In this document: one piece after another, positions 14,317 through 24,096 of the stretch
How positions within the stretch are numbered: position 1 is the stretch's first letter
Layout: every line of letters starts with the position of its first letter
NCBI GenBank assembly: GCA_913061285.1
Contig: CAJXVR010000026.1
Location: 1 to 39,238, forward strand
Length of the DNA: 39,238 nt
Direction: 5' to 3'
DNA from: an uncultured Verrucomicrobiota bacterium
GTDB lineage: Bacteria; Verrucomicrobiota; Verrucomicrobiia; Limisphaerales; AAA164-E04
The notes under the pieces: model-generated
Seen by the model: only the letters and a program-made list of their open reading frames with translations
Told to the model about the DNA's origin: nothing
Databases searched by the model: none
Made by a program: the position numbers and the translations under genes

Positions 14317-16848
14317 TTATTTCTTCACTTTGAAATCTAGCCGCCTTAAAGCACTCCAATCACCGTCGAGATACGTTCGCGCTTTGACGGAAGTATCAAC
14401 TTTGATAGTGATGGGACTTGAAAATTCTATAGCTCTAGCAGAGATACTCCCTCCGACCTCCCTGGGATCGGTAGCGTCAAACGTCACATAGACCTTTGCC
14501 GTCGCCGGCTCAGCCTGGGCCTCAAGTTTGTAGCCCCGCTCAACCTTCCCTCCAGCGTTCCCAAAGCTTGGGGGCAGAAGATCTGGCCAAACTCCGTGAC
14601 CATAAAGTTGTCCTAAAACGATATCGCTCCGCTGAGGAATATAATGCTCAACAATTCGCTGCACTTCTGCCTTCCAATCCAATTGATTGAGCGGGCCACT
14701 GTTCCCTTCCACTCGCCTTCCACGCCCTCGACCTTGTCCAGCCGCATCCCCCCATCTTGCCGATTCACAGACAACCGCAGTTTCAAGCTCCTCAGCCCGA
14801 CGTAAGAACGCCTTACCCATGCTTTCTGGTGAAAGAAGCCCCCCGTTAAAGTACAGCTCATAGATGTGATCAGCAACGGCCATCCGAAACTCCCCATTTT
14901 CGAGTGCCTGCTCCCAAAGCCACTGAGGGCTAGTTCGTTCAAAGGCTCTCCCCGTGTTAAATGGCCCCGTACGGTTCTCGTTCACATCCAAAAACGTGTG
15001 TTCAGCATCCCACACAAAAAATCTGAATCCTTGATCGCTTTCCCGTCGCCGAATCCCATGCCAGTTATTCGGAGTTTGGTTCCCACCAAACATACTGATC
15101 GGAGCGTCCAAATTACCACCGTAGAAAATGATCATCATGTAGGTAATGAGATTAGCCTCGTCGATAAACACCTCCATTTCTGGATCCCGTAGCCCCTCAG
15201 CGTTTCGTCCCAGAAGCGCAAAGTAGTTTTCGTTCTTATCTAATCCCTTCTCCACAATCGCGTAGATCTTTCGCCACGCCTCCATATTACCATCGGTCGG
15301 GACGAGGGTATAGGTAGCCCGACGTACGGTCCGCCCGGAATCCACCTTGATCGCATCGTATTCTGTCTTATCCCCGCCGAAATAGCTCTCTCCGTAGGAT
15401 GCCTCTGCCCGCTCACAGGTATTGTAGATTCCCCAATACTGCCCATTGAGAAACAGGTGATAGAACTCCCCTCGAGCGGCCGGCTGTCCCATCGCTAGCT
15501 GAAGGTCGCGATTGAATTGATCCCTGATGAAGATCCCACGGGGATCCCCAGCATTGCTCCAGGAATAGTTCTGAAAGGTTCGAAGATCAATATTGTCGAA
15601 GGCCTGCGCACCGTCCTTTCCAAAGAGAGGGTATCTCAGTTTTGACGGTCCGTAGACGTCGCGAAAGAAAAAGCGAAAGGCATGCTTCGGATTCGATAGA
15701 TCTCGACTGAAGCCGCCCCGTATCCGAATGCCCGCATCGACTTGAAATCCATCTTTTTTCTTGGGATCAATCAACTCAATGGAACATGGCCGTTCCCATT
15801 CGCGCCCCTGTTGGCCAGGATTTGAATAGATGCCAGCCTCCTCCCCAAAGAGATGGGCCACGTCCGTCACCACAGAGATACTCGGAATGGATTTGAGTCC
15901 GTCGACAAATTGCTCACTGAATCGCGGGTCTTCAATCACTCGAGGATCCATCCCATAATCGACTCGGTTTTTCCCCCAGGCGTAGGGAAACCCTTCTGCC
16001 GGCAATCCATCGGGAGATTGGTGTGCGACATCGGAGGCAAACAGATAGGAATGGGTTTTAACCTTAGACGGCAGATAACCCGACTTGAAGGCTGCTGCGC
16101 GAATCACGGTCGTCTTCGCAATACGAACAGGCGCCTCGTAGGCGATCCCTGAATCCATTTTGGGCTCAGATCCGTCCGTTGTATAACGGATAATCGCACC
16201 GTTGGTCTTCGATTTGAGCTCTAACTCAAACGGGCCCTCATAAAAATCCCGTTTTTCACTTAGAGTCACTGATTTAAGATTGCCGAGCAAGGGCGCCCCA
16301 TTGGCTTCTCCAGGTGTAGGCTGTAGCAGAAAATCACTGTATTCACGAGGCGATGTTCCCGGGGACCAACGTGAGGTCACTCCATAGGACACATTGGTTT
16401 GCTGTTCCGGATATTCCTTCCCAAAGTCCTGAATGACGGATTCCCCATCTCGATCGACCAATGCGAGGTAATCCCCTTTCACACTGAGACGGAATTGATC
16501 CTTATCCGCTTTCTCATTAGAACTCTCGCCGGCCCAATGCAACCAGTAGGCTCCAGGCTCAATGAATTCGGCAGGCAACGGAAACTTGGCGAGATTTTTT
16601 CTAGAATCCGTCAGATACAGTCCCTCAAGGTTTACCGGAGTCTTGCCAAAATTGTGCAATTCAATCCAATCAGAATACTTCCCGGTTTGATCTGCTATGA
16701 CCGAATCATTGGCGGCCATGAATTCGCTAATAATAACCGTTGGTTGCGCCACCACAGTGGCAGGCCCTGCAAGCGACAGCACTGCCCCAACGAAGGCGGC
16801 AAAGCACAATGGATCTGAGTTCTTTCTGATCATATACGAAACATTCAC
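14317..16848 (-). CDS. Secreted CotH-like protein with lamin-tail and chitobiase-C-type domains
   Basis: About 843 residues. After a signal peptide (FAAFVGAVLSLAGPATVVAQ) comes a lamin-tail domain (about 30-160: IISEFMAANDSVIADQTGKY, DWIELHNFG, LYLTDSRKNL). A chitobiase/hexosaminidase C-terminal-like Ig domain follows (YTTDGSEPKMDSG, VIRAAAFKSGY), then a CotH domain (about 290-640: VDAGIRIRGGFSR, FRFFFRDVYG, DQFNRDLQLAMG, FLNGQYWGIYN, and FFVWDAEHTFLDVN, the kinase-like aspartate region). A second Ig-like domain ends the protein (YVTFDATDPREVGG). CotH proteins are atypical kinases that modify coat or surface proteins; this combination is common in Planctomycetes and Verrucomicrobia. The GTG at 16848 is preferred because AGGGGG precedes it; a GTG at 16866 and an ATG at 16833 are alternatives. 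Confidence 0.9.
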   Translation of the reverse strand: MNVSYMIRKNSDPLCFAAFVGAVLSLAGPATVVAQPTVIISEFMAANDSVIADQTGKYSDWIELHNFGKTPVNLEGLYLTDSRKNLAKFPLPAEFIEPGAYWLHWAGESSNEKADKDQFRLSVKGDYLALVDRDGESVIQDFGKEYPEQQTNVSYGVTSRWSPGTSPREYSDFLLQPTPGEANGAPLLGNLKSVTLSEKRDFYEGPFELELKSKTNGAIIRYTTDGSEPKMDSGIAYEAPVRIAKTTVIRAAAFKSGYLPSKVKTHSYLFASDVAHQSPDGLPAEGFPYAWGKNRVDYGMDPRVIEDPRFSEQFVDGLKSIPSISVVTDVAHLFGEEAGIYSNPGQQGREWERPCSIELIDPKKKDGFQVDAGIRIRGGFSRDLSNPKHAFRFFFRDVYGPSKLRYPLFGKDGAQAFDNIDLRTFQNYSWSNAGDPRGIFIRDQFNRDLQLAMGQPAARGEFYHLFLNGQYWGIYNTCERAEASYGESYFGGDKTEYDAIKVDSGRTVRRATYTLVPTDGNMEAWRKIYAIVEKGLDKNENYFALLGRNAEGLRDPEMEVFIDEANLITYMMIIFYGGNLDAPISMFGGNQTPNNWHGIRRRESDQGFRFFVWDAEHTFLDVNENRTGPFNTGRAFERTSPQWLWEQALENGEFRMAVADHIYELYFNGGLLSPESMGKAFLRRAEELETAVVCESARWGDAAGQGRGRGRRVEGNSGPLNQLDWKAEVQRIVEHYIPQRSDIVLGQLYGHGVWPDLLPPSFGNAGGKVERGYKLEAQAEPATAKVYVTFDATDPREVGGSISARAIEFSSPITIKVDTSVKARTYLDGDWSALRRLDFKVKK

Positions 16849-17071
16849 GGTTCCCCCTAAAACCACACCGATCTAACGAATAGGACGGTGAAACGGACGA
16901 AACAGGACTCAATAATACAATACAGAGACAAAAAAGCATCAAAAACGTTACACGCCCCCCAAGAGTCTCTCAAAACTCAGATATCGATCCCGCCGCCCCT
17001 CATTCTACGCTCTCCATTTTACCTTTCGCATTATGAACGAATGCAGATAGTCTCGCGATTCAAGAACACCC

Positions 17072-18505
17072 ATGAAACGCCTACTCAGCATCTGCAGCTC
17101 CGTTTTCCTTCTCGCATTCGCATCCGAGCTCTTGGCGAAGGAACGGCCCAACTTCCTCCTTATCCTTCTCGATGATTCAGGATGGACGGACTTGGGATGC
17201 TACGGCAGCAACATTCAGACACCCCACATTGACGGACTGGCCCGCGAAGGAATGCGGTTTAGTGACTGTCATTCAGCCGCTCCCAACTGTTCGCCCTCTA
17301 GGGCTGGACTCCTGACCGGGCGTATTCCTCCACGCCTTGGGATTTATAGCTACATCCCGGAGAATCACGTGATGCACCTTAGGGATGAAGAGATCACCCT
17401 TGCTGAACTGCTCCGCTCAGACGGATACACCACAGGGCACTTTGGAAAATGGCACTTATCCCGACTTCAGTCAGATCAACCAGGGCCACAAGAGCAAGGC
17501 TTTGACTATTCTCTCGGAACCAACAACAACGCGAAACCCAGCCATCACAACCCCTCCAATTTTATTCGCAATGGAAAAGCCCTCGGAAGAATCGAAGGTT
17601 ACTCCTGCCAGATCGTCGTCAACGAGACCATAAAATGGCTGGACGAGACCAAGGCCGCGGATGATAAGCAACCGTTTTTTGCCTGTGTCTGGTTTCACGA
17701 ACCTCATACACCAATCGCGTCTCCCCCAGAACTCACGAAGAAATACCAGCGACTGTTTCCTGAGCTATCGAAGAAAGAAGCCACCTATCACGCGAACGTT
17801 GAGAATGTAGACCGAGCAGTTGGCCGGCTTCTCAATCAGCTGAAAGAGCGCCAACTCGAAGAGGATACCGTCGTATTTCTCACCTCAGACAACGGCCCCT
17901 TGAATCGTTTTTCTCGCCAGGGATTAAGAGGTCAGAAATCCAATGTTTGGGAAGGAGGGCATCGTGTTCCAGGCATTGTCCGATGGCCCGATCATGTTCA
18001 AGCAGGGAGCGAATGCCAAACGCCAATCAGTGGCGTTGACTATCTCCCTACCGTCTGTGACATCGCCGGAATCGCACCTCCCGCAGATCGGATTCTCGAC
18101 GGACAAAGCATTCGTCCCCTTCTCCTGGGTAAAGAGAGCAGTTTTGAAAGACGCAAACCACTCTATTGGTTCTTCTACCGCCTGACACCAGCCATCGCAA
18201 TACGAGATGGCCAATGGAGTTTGATCGCAGATACCACTGACTCACATCGACCGAAGGCACATCCGCTGCTCAGGGAAGATATACCCGCAATCCGATCAAG
18301 CACCCCCAACGATTTTCGCCTATTCAACCTCGACTCAGATCTTCGACAACAAACCGACCAAAGCGAAAATCACAAAGAGAAATTCGAACAGCTAAAAAGC
18401 AAACTACGACAACTGCACGAAGAAGTGGTCCAAGAAGGTTACCAGTGGGAGATTCCTCAGGAATTCGGACTAAAGAACAAACGACGTCTGTGGCCTTCTG
18501 AATAA
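17072..18505 (+). CDS. Secreted sulfatase (S1 formylglycine family)
   Basis: Hydrolyses sulfate esters, most likely on polysaccharides, in the periplasm or outside. The 477-residue protein has a signal peptide (MKRLLSICSSVFLLAFASEL) and the metal-binding start NFLLILLDDSGWTDLGCYG (Asp34, Asp35). The formylglycine site is NCSPSRAGLLTGR, with Cys73 in C-x-P-x-R. It also has HFGKWHLS, WFHEPHTPIASP and FLTSDNGPLNR (second metal ligand pair D-N). Length is normal. Maturation needs a formylglycine-generating enzyme that is not in this window. It lies 86 bases before the PSCyt gene, and the three-gene order sulfatase-PSCyt-DUF1501 is typical of this phylum. The specific sulfatase subfamily cannot be fixed by eye. 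Confidence 0.95.
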   Translation: MKRLLSICSSVFLLAFASELLAKERPNFLLILLDDSGWTDLGCYGSNIQTPHIDGLAREGMRFSDCHSAAPNCSPSRAGLLTGRIPPRLGIYSYIPENHVMHLRDEEITLAELLRSDGYTTGHFGKWHLSRLQSDQPGPQEQGFDYSLGTNNNAKPSHHNPSNFIRNGKALGRIEGYSCQIVVNETIKWLDETKAADDKQPFFACVWFHEPHTPIASPPELTKKYQRLFPELSKKEATYHANVENVDRAVGRLLNQLKERQLEEDTVVFLTSDNGPLNRFSRQGLRGQKSNVWEGGHRVPGIVRWPDHVQAGSECQTPISGVDYLPTVCDIAGIAPPADRILDGQSIRPLLLGKESSFERRKPLYWFFYRLTPAIAIRDGQWSLIADTTDSHRPKAHPLLREDIPAIRSSTPNDFRLFNLDSDLRQQTDQSENHKEKFEQLKSKLRQLHEEVVQEGYQWEIPQEFGLKNKRRLWPSE

Positions 18506-18591
18506 AGACCGCAGATCGCCGCAGAGCAAACACGGACTTGAACGCACCTTCCAGCTCCATTACCCTGTGCCACTTGTCACCCAAAGAGCCA

Positions 18592-21429
18592 ATGAAACCG
18601 CTAAAGGCAATGACCGTCTTCGTTTGGGCGTTCCTGGTTCTAATCCAGCCAGCAGTCGCCGACATCTTCCTCGCTGAGGTAAAGCCGATCTTAGAAACCC
18701 ATTGTCTAGGCTGCCACAACCAGAATACCAAGAAGGGAGACCTTTCCCTCGTCACCAAGGCAGGAGCAACGAGCTACGAGAACGATATTTTCTCGCCCGC
18801 TCCGCTTAAAAAAAACCTCCTCCTCAGGGTCATTAGTCACCAAGAAACGGCTCCACCGGAGATGCCTAAGGATCGCCCGCCCTTATCGCCTGCCGAAGTA
18901 GAAACGATAAGGAACTGGATCGCGAGCGGCGCTCCTTGGCCGGAAGACGCCCGACTGAAGGAAGCGTCAAAGGCAGGTACTGACTGGTGGGCCTTTCAAG
19001 CTCTTCGGCAAGCGACTCCAGGCGGACCATCGAGTATTGACGAATTTATCCATGCCAAACTCGAAGCCGAAGCGATCAAACAAAATCCACCTACGGATCG
19101 CCGCACCTTGATTCGGCGCGCCACGTATGACCTCACGGGACTTCCCCCAACCCCCCAAGAAGTCGAGGCCTTCATCTCAAACAGCGATCCCCGAGCCTAT
19201 GAACAGCTCATTGACCGACTCCTGGCTTCGCCGCGATATGGAGAACGTTGGGGGAGACATTGGCTCGATGTCGTTCGCTTTGGAGAGAGTAACGGATTCG
19301 AACGCAATGTGCTCATTAATAATCTATGGCCGTTTCGAGACTACGTCATCAAATCGATCAACGACGACAAACCCTTTGATCAATTCATTCAGGAACATCT
19401 CGCTGGTGACGCCATCGCGGCAGGCAATCCACAAATTGAAATTGGCAGCGCCTTCCTTGTAGCGGGCCCCTATGACGATGTCGGCAACCAAGATGCCGTT
19501 CAAGCTGCCCAGATTCGCGCCAACACTATCGATGAAATGATCAGGGCCACAACTGAAGCATTCCTCGGTATGACAGTGGGATGCGCTCGCTGCCACGATC
19601 ACAAATTCGACCCCATCGAACAAGCCGACTATTACCGCCTCTACGCGAGCTTCGCGGGCATCCGTCATGGATCTGCCGACTGGACAACGCCCCAGGAGAA
19701 ATCGAACTACCGGAATAAAGTTGAGCCATTGAACGACCAAAAAAAGGCCCTCGAAACACAAGTCGAGCGGATTAACGAAACCGTGCTCAGCAGAGCCGAA
19801 ACCGAGGCCTCCGACTACGAGGCAGCATGGACACGGCCTAAGATACAACGAACCGGAATTGAGGACACCTTCCCTCCGATCAAGGTCAAGTACCTTCGCC
19901 TTGTCTCCGAGGGCCAAGATGTCAATCCGAACAACAAACGAAACTTCAATATCGATGAGTTTGAAGTCTGGTCTAGCGCCCCCGCGCCCAAGAATGTTGC
20001 CCTCGCAAGCAACGGCGCGACCGCCTCAGGAGAAGCCCGTCAAATCGAAGACTTCGCCAATGCCTACGACGCTGGGCTTGCCATCGATGGCGAGTTTGGG
20101 GCCCGATTCATCGCAACAGGCGGCACTCTGACCATCAAACTCGCGCACCCCACCCTCGTCGACCGCGTCTTCTTCTCGAGTGCGCGCGGGGAGCGAGTTC
20201 CAACACAAGGGAAGTTTACCTTCGTGGGCGAATACCGTATTGAAGCCTCCCTTGATCAGGAAAACTGGAAAACCATTGCGACTAGCCACGATCGGCAGCC
20301 GGTCAATGATGCCTTTCGGAATCACCGGCTCCGCCAAGCCGCACTTCGCAAATCAGAACGACAAGAACTAAAGCGCTTGCAGAAACAACTGGCAGACTTG
20401 AATCGGAAACTCAAATCGATCCCCCGCCCTAGAACCGCCTTTCTGGGACGACGAAGCGACTCGGAAGCTCAGAATCCTTTCCACGTATTTCAAGGAGGCG
20501 ACCCGCAACGCAAAGGCCGAAAAATCGTTCCGGCAAGTCTCTCGACCTTGCGCTCGGTGACTCCGACATACACGCTCGAGGACGAAACCCCCGAAGCCGA
20601 ACGTCGGACCGCGCTCGCCAAATGGATCACCCACCCTAAGAACCCCTTGACGGCGAGGGTGCTCTCCAATCGCATCTGGCACTACCATTTCGGAACCGGC
20701 ATTGTTGATACCCCAAGTGACTTTGGCTATATGGGCGGACGCCCAAGTCATCCTGAATTGCTCGACTTCTTAGCCAAGCAACTCCAGCGCTCAGGCTGGC
20801 GAATCAAACCCATTCACAAACTCATCATGCTATCCCAAAGTTACCAGCAGTCGTCAGCCTGGAACGAAGCGGCAGCGCGAGTTGATGGGAACAGTCGCCT
20901 TCTCTGGCGATTTCCACCTCGACGATTGGCGGCCGAAGAGATTCGCGACACCATCCTGCAAGTGACAGGAACACTCCAGCATCGGTCAGGAGGCCCTGGA
21001 TTCCGCCTCTACAAATTCATGCAAGACAACGTTTGCACCTACGAGCCACTCGACCATCATGGCCCCGACACATACTTCCGCGCCGTTTACCATCAAAACG
21101 CTCGAGCAGCTGTCGTTGACCTGATGACAGACTTCGACCTTCCGGATTGTGCTTTCTCAACCCCCCGCCGAGCTGGAACGACGTCGCCTCTTCAAGCCCT
21201 CACACTGCTCAATCACTCGTTCACCATGGATATGTCACTGGCCTTCGCCAAGAGACTAAGCGGAGGGGCTTCCACAGAGGCCAAGATCCGCGAGGCCTTC
21301 AACCTCGCCTTTCAAAGGGCTCCTAAACCCGATGAACGTCACTCCTCAAGAGCCCTCGTCGAGCAACACGGTTGGCGTGCGTTTTGCCGCGCCATGCTTA
21401 ATGCTAACGAACTCATTTACCTCGACTGA
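18592..21429 (+). CDS. PSCyt1/DUF1549/DUF1553 protein with discoidin-like insert
   Basis: About 945 residues. A signal peptide (MTVFVWAFLVLIQPAVAD) leads into a PSCyt1 cytochrome-c-like domain with haem motif CLGCH (Cys38, Cys41, His42) and the late methionine region PPEMPKDRPPLSP. DUF1549 follows (TYDLTGLPPTPQEVEAF, RYGERWGRHWLDVVRFGES) with a second CxxCH in VGCARCHDHKFDP. An insert at about 450-600 resembles an F5/8-type carbohydrate-binding domain (VKYLRLVSEG, RNFNIDEFEVWS, YRIEASLDQENWKTIA). DUF1553 closes the protein (NPLTARVLSNRIWHYHFGTG, DFGYMGGRPSHPELLDFLA, STPRRAGTTSPLQALTLLN). These proteins are abundant in Planctomycetes/Verrucomicrobia and are thought to act in periplasmic polysaccharide handling, but their activity is unproven. 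The ATG at 18592 is preferred over an in-frame TTG at 18538. It ends 8 bases before the DUF1501 gene. Confidence 0.92.
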   Translation: MKPLKAMTVFVWAFLVLIQPAVADIFLAEVKPILETHCLGCHNQNTKKGDLSLVTKAGATSYENDIFSPAPLKKNLLLRVISHQETAPPEMPKDRPPLSPAEVETIRNWIASGAPWPEDARLKEASKAGTDWWAFQALRQATPGGPSSIDEFIHAKLEAEAIKQNPPTDRRTLIRRATYDLTGLPPTPQEVEAFISNSDPRAYEQLIDRLLASPRYGERWGRHWLDVVRFGESNGFERNVLINNLWPFRDYVIKSINDDKPFDQFIQEHLAGDAIAAGNPQIEIGSAFLVAGPYDDVGNQDAVQAAQIRANTIDEMIRATTEAFLGMTVGCARCHDHKFDPIEQADYYRLYASFAGIRHGSADWTTPQEKSNYRNKVEPLNDQKKALETQVERINETVLSRAETEASDYEAAWTRPKIQRTGIEDTFPPIKVKYLRLVSEGQDVNPNNKRNFNIDEFEVWSSAPAPKNVALASNGATASGEARQIEDFANAYDAGLAIDGEFGARFIATGGTLTIKLAHPTLVDRVFFSSARGERVPTQGKFTFVGEYRIEASLDQENWKTIATSHDRQPVNDAFRNHRLRQAALRKSERQELKRLQKQLADLNRKLKSIPRPRTAFLGRRSDSEAQNPFHVFQGGDPQRKGRKIVPASLSTLRSVTPTYTLEDETPEAERRTALAKWITHPKNPLTARVLSNRIWHYHFGTGIVDTPSDFGYMGGRPSHPELLDFLAKQLQRSGWRIKPIHKLIMLSQSYQQSSAWNEAAARVDGNSRLLWRFPPRRLAAEEIRDTILQVTGTLQHRSGGPGFRLYKFMQDNVCTYEPLDHHGPDTYFRAVYHQNARAAVVDLMTDFDLPDCAFSTPRRAGTTSPLQALTLLNHSFTMDMSLAFAKRLSGGASTEAKIREAFNLAFQRAPKPDERHSSRALVEQHGWRAFCRAMLNANELIYLD

Positions 21430-21437
21430 ATCATACG

Positions 21438-22856
21438 ATGAACCCTGATCTCATTCGACAAACTCGGCGCGACTTTCTCGGAAACGTATCCTCCGGCCTC
21501 GCAGGCATCGGGCTTTCGAAACTCCTGAGCAATGAACTGCGAGCAGAGGCCATCACCGGACCGCATTTCGCCCCCAAGGCAAAACGGGTTCTACAGATTT
21601 TTTGCCCCGGAGCAGCGTCTCATCTCGACCTTTGGGACTACAAACCCTCGCTGATCAAGTATGATGGCAAACCACTGCCGGGAGAGGAGAACATGGTTAG
21701 CTTCCAAGGCAAGAACGGTAATATTATGAAGAGCCCCTGGCCGTTTGTCCCCGCAGGCCAATCAGGAAAACACATCACCTCAATGCTTCCCCATCTGGCC
21801 AAGCACGTCGACGACATCGCCTTCCTTCATGGGCTGCACTCCAAGACGAACACCCACGGCCCTGGTTGTGTCTTTGTCAACACCGGACACCCGACGGAGG
21901 GGTTTCCAGCCGCTGGAGCCTGGGCGAGCTACGCGCTCGGATCTCAGAATGAGAATCTTCCCACCTACGTCGCCATCCAAGATGTTCGAGGAGAACCACC
22001 CAACGGCAAAGCGAATTGGAGCAACGGGTTCCTCCCTGCCCGTCATCAAGCGATGACATTGGCAGCGCATCGCCCCATACGGAATCTGACGCGTCCAGCT
22101 CCAATCAGCAGCTCGGAAGAAGCCGAAACTCGAAACTTTCTCAAGATCCTCAATAGTGCCCATGCCGCCGAACGGCCACAAGAGTCAGAGCTTCAGGCGC
22201 GAATCGCAGCCTATGAACTCGCGGCACGCATGCAGCTAAGCGCCCCGGAGGTCAGCGATCTAGCCGCAGAACCCCAGCATATTCATCGCCTCTATGGGAC
22301 CGACTCGAGCAACCAACTCAAATCCGCTTACGCCCGTAACTGCCTTCTCTCAAGAAGGCTCTTAGAGCGAGGCGTTCGCTACGTGAATCTCTACTGTGCG
22401 TCGCGAGCTAGCGGGGTGGACGGGCTACTCAATTGGGACGCCCACAAAACCCTTCGCGCCGACTATGATCGTCATTGCCCCATTTTTGATCAACCCACGG
22501 CCGCCCTGCTCACTGATCTCAAGCAACGGGGATTGCTCGATGAAACCCTTGTTCTTTGGTGTACCGAATTTGGGCGTATGCCTACCCATCAACAAGGAAC
22601 CGCCGGCAGGGACCACAACCCCGACGCATTCACGCTTTGGATGTTGGGCGCTGGCGTCAAAGGAGGCCTCAGTTACGGCGAAACCGATGAATTTGGCCGA
22701 CGAGCCGCCGTCAATCGAACGACGGTCTGGGACTTTTACGCCACCGTCCTCCATCTTCTTGGGCTCAACCACAAGCAGCTAACGAAATATCACAACGGAT
22801 TCGAGCGCCGCTTGACTGACGTGCACGGAAATGTGATCCGAGAGGTCCTTAGCTAG
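21438..22856 (+). CDS. DUF1501 family protein, Tat-exported
   Basis: 472 residues of the DUF1501 family, alkaline-phosphatase/sulfatase-fold-like proteins nearly always coded beside PSCyt partners. A twin-arginine signal is visible (QTRRDFLGNVSSGLAGIGLS), so it is exported folded. Family markers are VLQIFCPGAASHLDLWDYK, FLHGLHSKTNTHGPGC, LSRRLLERGVRYVNLYC, WDAHKTLRADYDRHCP, LVLWCTEFGRMP and AGRDHNPDAFTLWMLGAGVKGG. Histidines and aspartates in the last pieces look like metal ligands. It follows the PSCyt gene by 8 bases and is convergent with the desaturase, with only four bases between stops. The partnership suggests that it forms a functional unit with the PSCyt protein in the periplasm. Confidence 0.94.
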   Translation: MNPDLIRQTRRDFLGNVSSGLAGIGLSKLLSNELRAEAITGPHFAPKAKRVLQIFCPGAASHLDLWDYKPSLIKYDGKPLPGEENMVSFQGKNGNIMKSPWPFVPAGQSGKHITSMLPHLAKHVDDIAFLHGLHSKTNTHGPGCVFVNTGHPTEGFPAAGAWASYALGSQNENLPTYVAIQDVRGEPPNGKANWSNGFLPARHQAMTLAAHRPIRNLTRPAPISSSEEAETRNFLKILNSAHAAERPQESELQARIAAYELAARMQLSAPEVSDLAAEPQHIHRLYGTDSSNQLKSAYARNCLLSRRLLERGVRYVNLYCASRASGVDGLLNWDAHKTLRADYDRHCPIFDQPTAALLTDLKQRGLLDETLVLWCTEFGRMPTHQQGTAGRDHNPDAFTLWMLGAGVKGGLSYGETDEFGRRAAVNRTTVWDFYATVLHLLGLNHKQLTKYHNGFERRLTDVHGNVIREVLS

Positions 22857-22860
22857 GCCT

Positions 22861-24039
22861 TCACCCTAAGTTCGGCTTGAATTTTAAACCGTCCGGAGCA
22901 AGGTCTCCGAGAGAAGACTCAAGCTCGCTCACTTGGCCTGTGGCTTTCCGAGCAGCCGATTTCGGCACCGGAACATCGAACTGATAATTCGGATCCGACT
23001 GCTGACGATCCCAGGTCTCAAGCATCTCACGCCAAGCTCCCACGAGGGTCTTCGGCGGTGGCATATCCGCCGCCAGCTCACGGCTAAGAGCCTTCAATCG
23101 ATAACACGGCACGGACGCGTACATGTGGTGTTCGGTGTGCCAGTTCATTCTCCAGTAGAGAAACTCTGAAACCGGATCCAGACGGATCGAGCGAACACAC
23201 TTTCGAAAGTCTGCCACCCTATCCCGCAGGCCACAGTGCTGAGTGAGCCCAATGAAATAGGAGAGCCAATTGGCGATAAACGGCCCAACAGAGATCAGCA
23301 AAGGGATTACCCAAAGCCCCGTGACGATGGACACAATCAGGATGCTACAATGTATGAAGAGAGTAACACGGGCGAATCGAATTGATTTTCGATGCTCCTC
23401 AGGCTGGTCTTCGTGCAAAGCGCTCAACCATTGCTGACTCGGGAGATAAGGGCGATCGATCAAACCACAAGCGATCTTCACAGTCGCGACAACGGATCGA
23501 ATAAGCCCCCCTTTTCCGAAAGTTCTGCCCCGTTCCGTGAACAAATTCACGGTAAACATTTGTAGCAGAAATGTCTTTCCGACTGAAGGGTGCAATGGCA
23601 AGAGCACTTCGCCGTCACCCTGAGGATGCAGCGTATACCGGTGATGGTAAGTATGACTCACGTTGTAGTCAAACGGATCGAACCAACTCACGACACTGAT
23701 CGGATAAAGAAACAAGCGATTGATCCACCGGGTGCGGAACACTGTTCCATGTCCTAACTCATGGGGAGCGATCCCCGAAAAGAAGCTAGTAACCGTGCCA
23801 TGCAGGAAGAGGAAAAAGAAGAAACTGGGCCACGCACCAATGCTCCAGAAAACATAGCTCAAAGTCCCCGTAAGCAGAAAAAGCAGCACGTGCCCACCGG
23901 CCTGTAAGAATCCCTGGCAATCACTTCGTTCGCTCAGCTCTCGCAGACGAGCGGCTGAGAGTGGCGAACGGTACCAAGACACACGCAAATCCTGGCGTAC
24001 CGTGGATAAAGGAGCAAAGCTCTCCCTATCGGCACTCAT
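22861..24039 (-). CDS. Membrane fatty acid desaturase
   Basis: About 392 residues with several hydrophobic segments (VLLFLLTGTLSYVFWSIGAW, FFFFLFLHGTVTSFFSGI, LFIHCSILIVSIVTGLWVI). It has the three histidine boxes of membrane di-iron desaturases and hydroxylases: HELGH, HTYHHR and HTEHH, with spacing typical of the family. It would introduce a double bond or hydroxyl group into an acyl lipid or related substrate at the inner membrane, using electrons from an unidentified donor. The substrate is not evident. A TTG three bases upstream is also in frame; the ATG at 24039, preceded by a G-rich run, is preferred. The gene upstream is the repeat protein (57 bases away, same strand). Confidence 0.92.
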   Translation of the reverse strand: MSADRESFAPLSTVRQDLRVSWYRSPLSAARLRELSERSDCQGFLQAGGHVLLFLLTGTLSYVFWSIGAWPSFFFFLFLHGTVTSFFSGIAPHELGHGTVFRTRWINRLFLYPISVVSWFDPFDYNVSHTYHHRYTLHPQGDGEVLLPLHPSVGKTFLLQMFTVNLFTERGRTFGKGGLIRSVVATVKIACGLIDRPYLPSQQWLSALHEDQPEEHRKSIRFARVTLFIHCSILIVSIVTGLWVIPLLISVGPFIANWLSYFIGLTQHCGLRDRVADFRKCVRSIRLDPVSEFLYWRMNWHTEHHMYASVPCYRLKALSRELAADMPPPKTLVGAWREMLETWDRQQSDPNYQFDVPVPKSAARKATGQVSELESSLGDLAPDGLKFKPNLG

Positions 24040-24096
24040 CAATCCCCCCCATCGTCTCAGTCTCAGGCGCGTTGTCTCCCCAGCAAGAGACGGCGG

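Noticed and set aside
16914-16942. Sigma-70-like TTGATG-N17-TGTATT on the minus strand before the CotH gene
   Set aside because: Both boxes match only four of six consensus bases; too weak to list as a feature.
19324-19917. 197-residue minus-strand open frame
   Set aside because: Antisense to the first PSCyt gene; no supporting motif.
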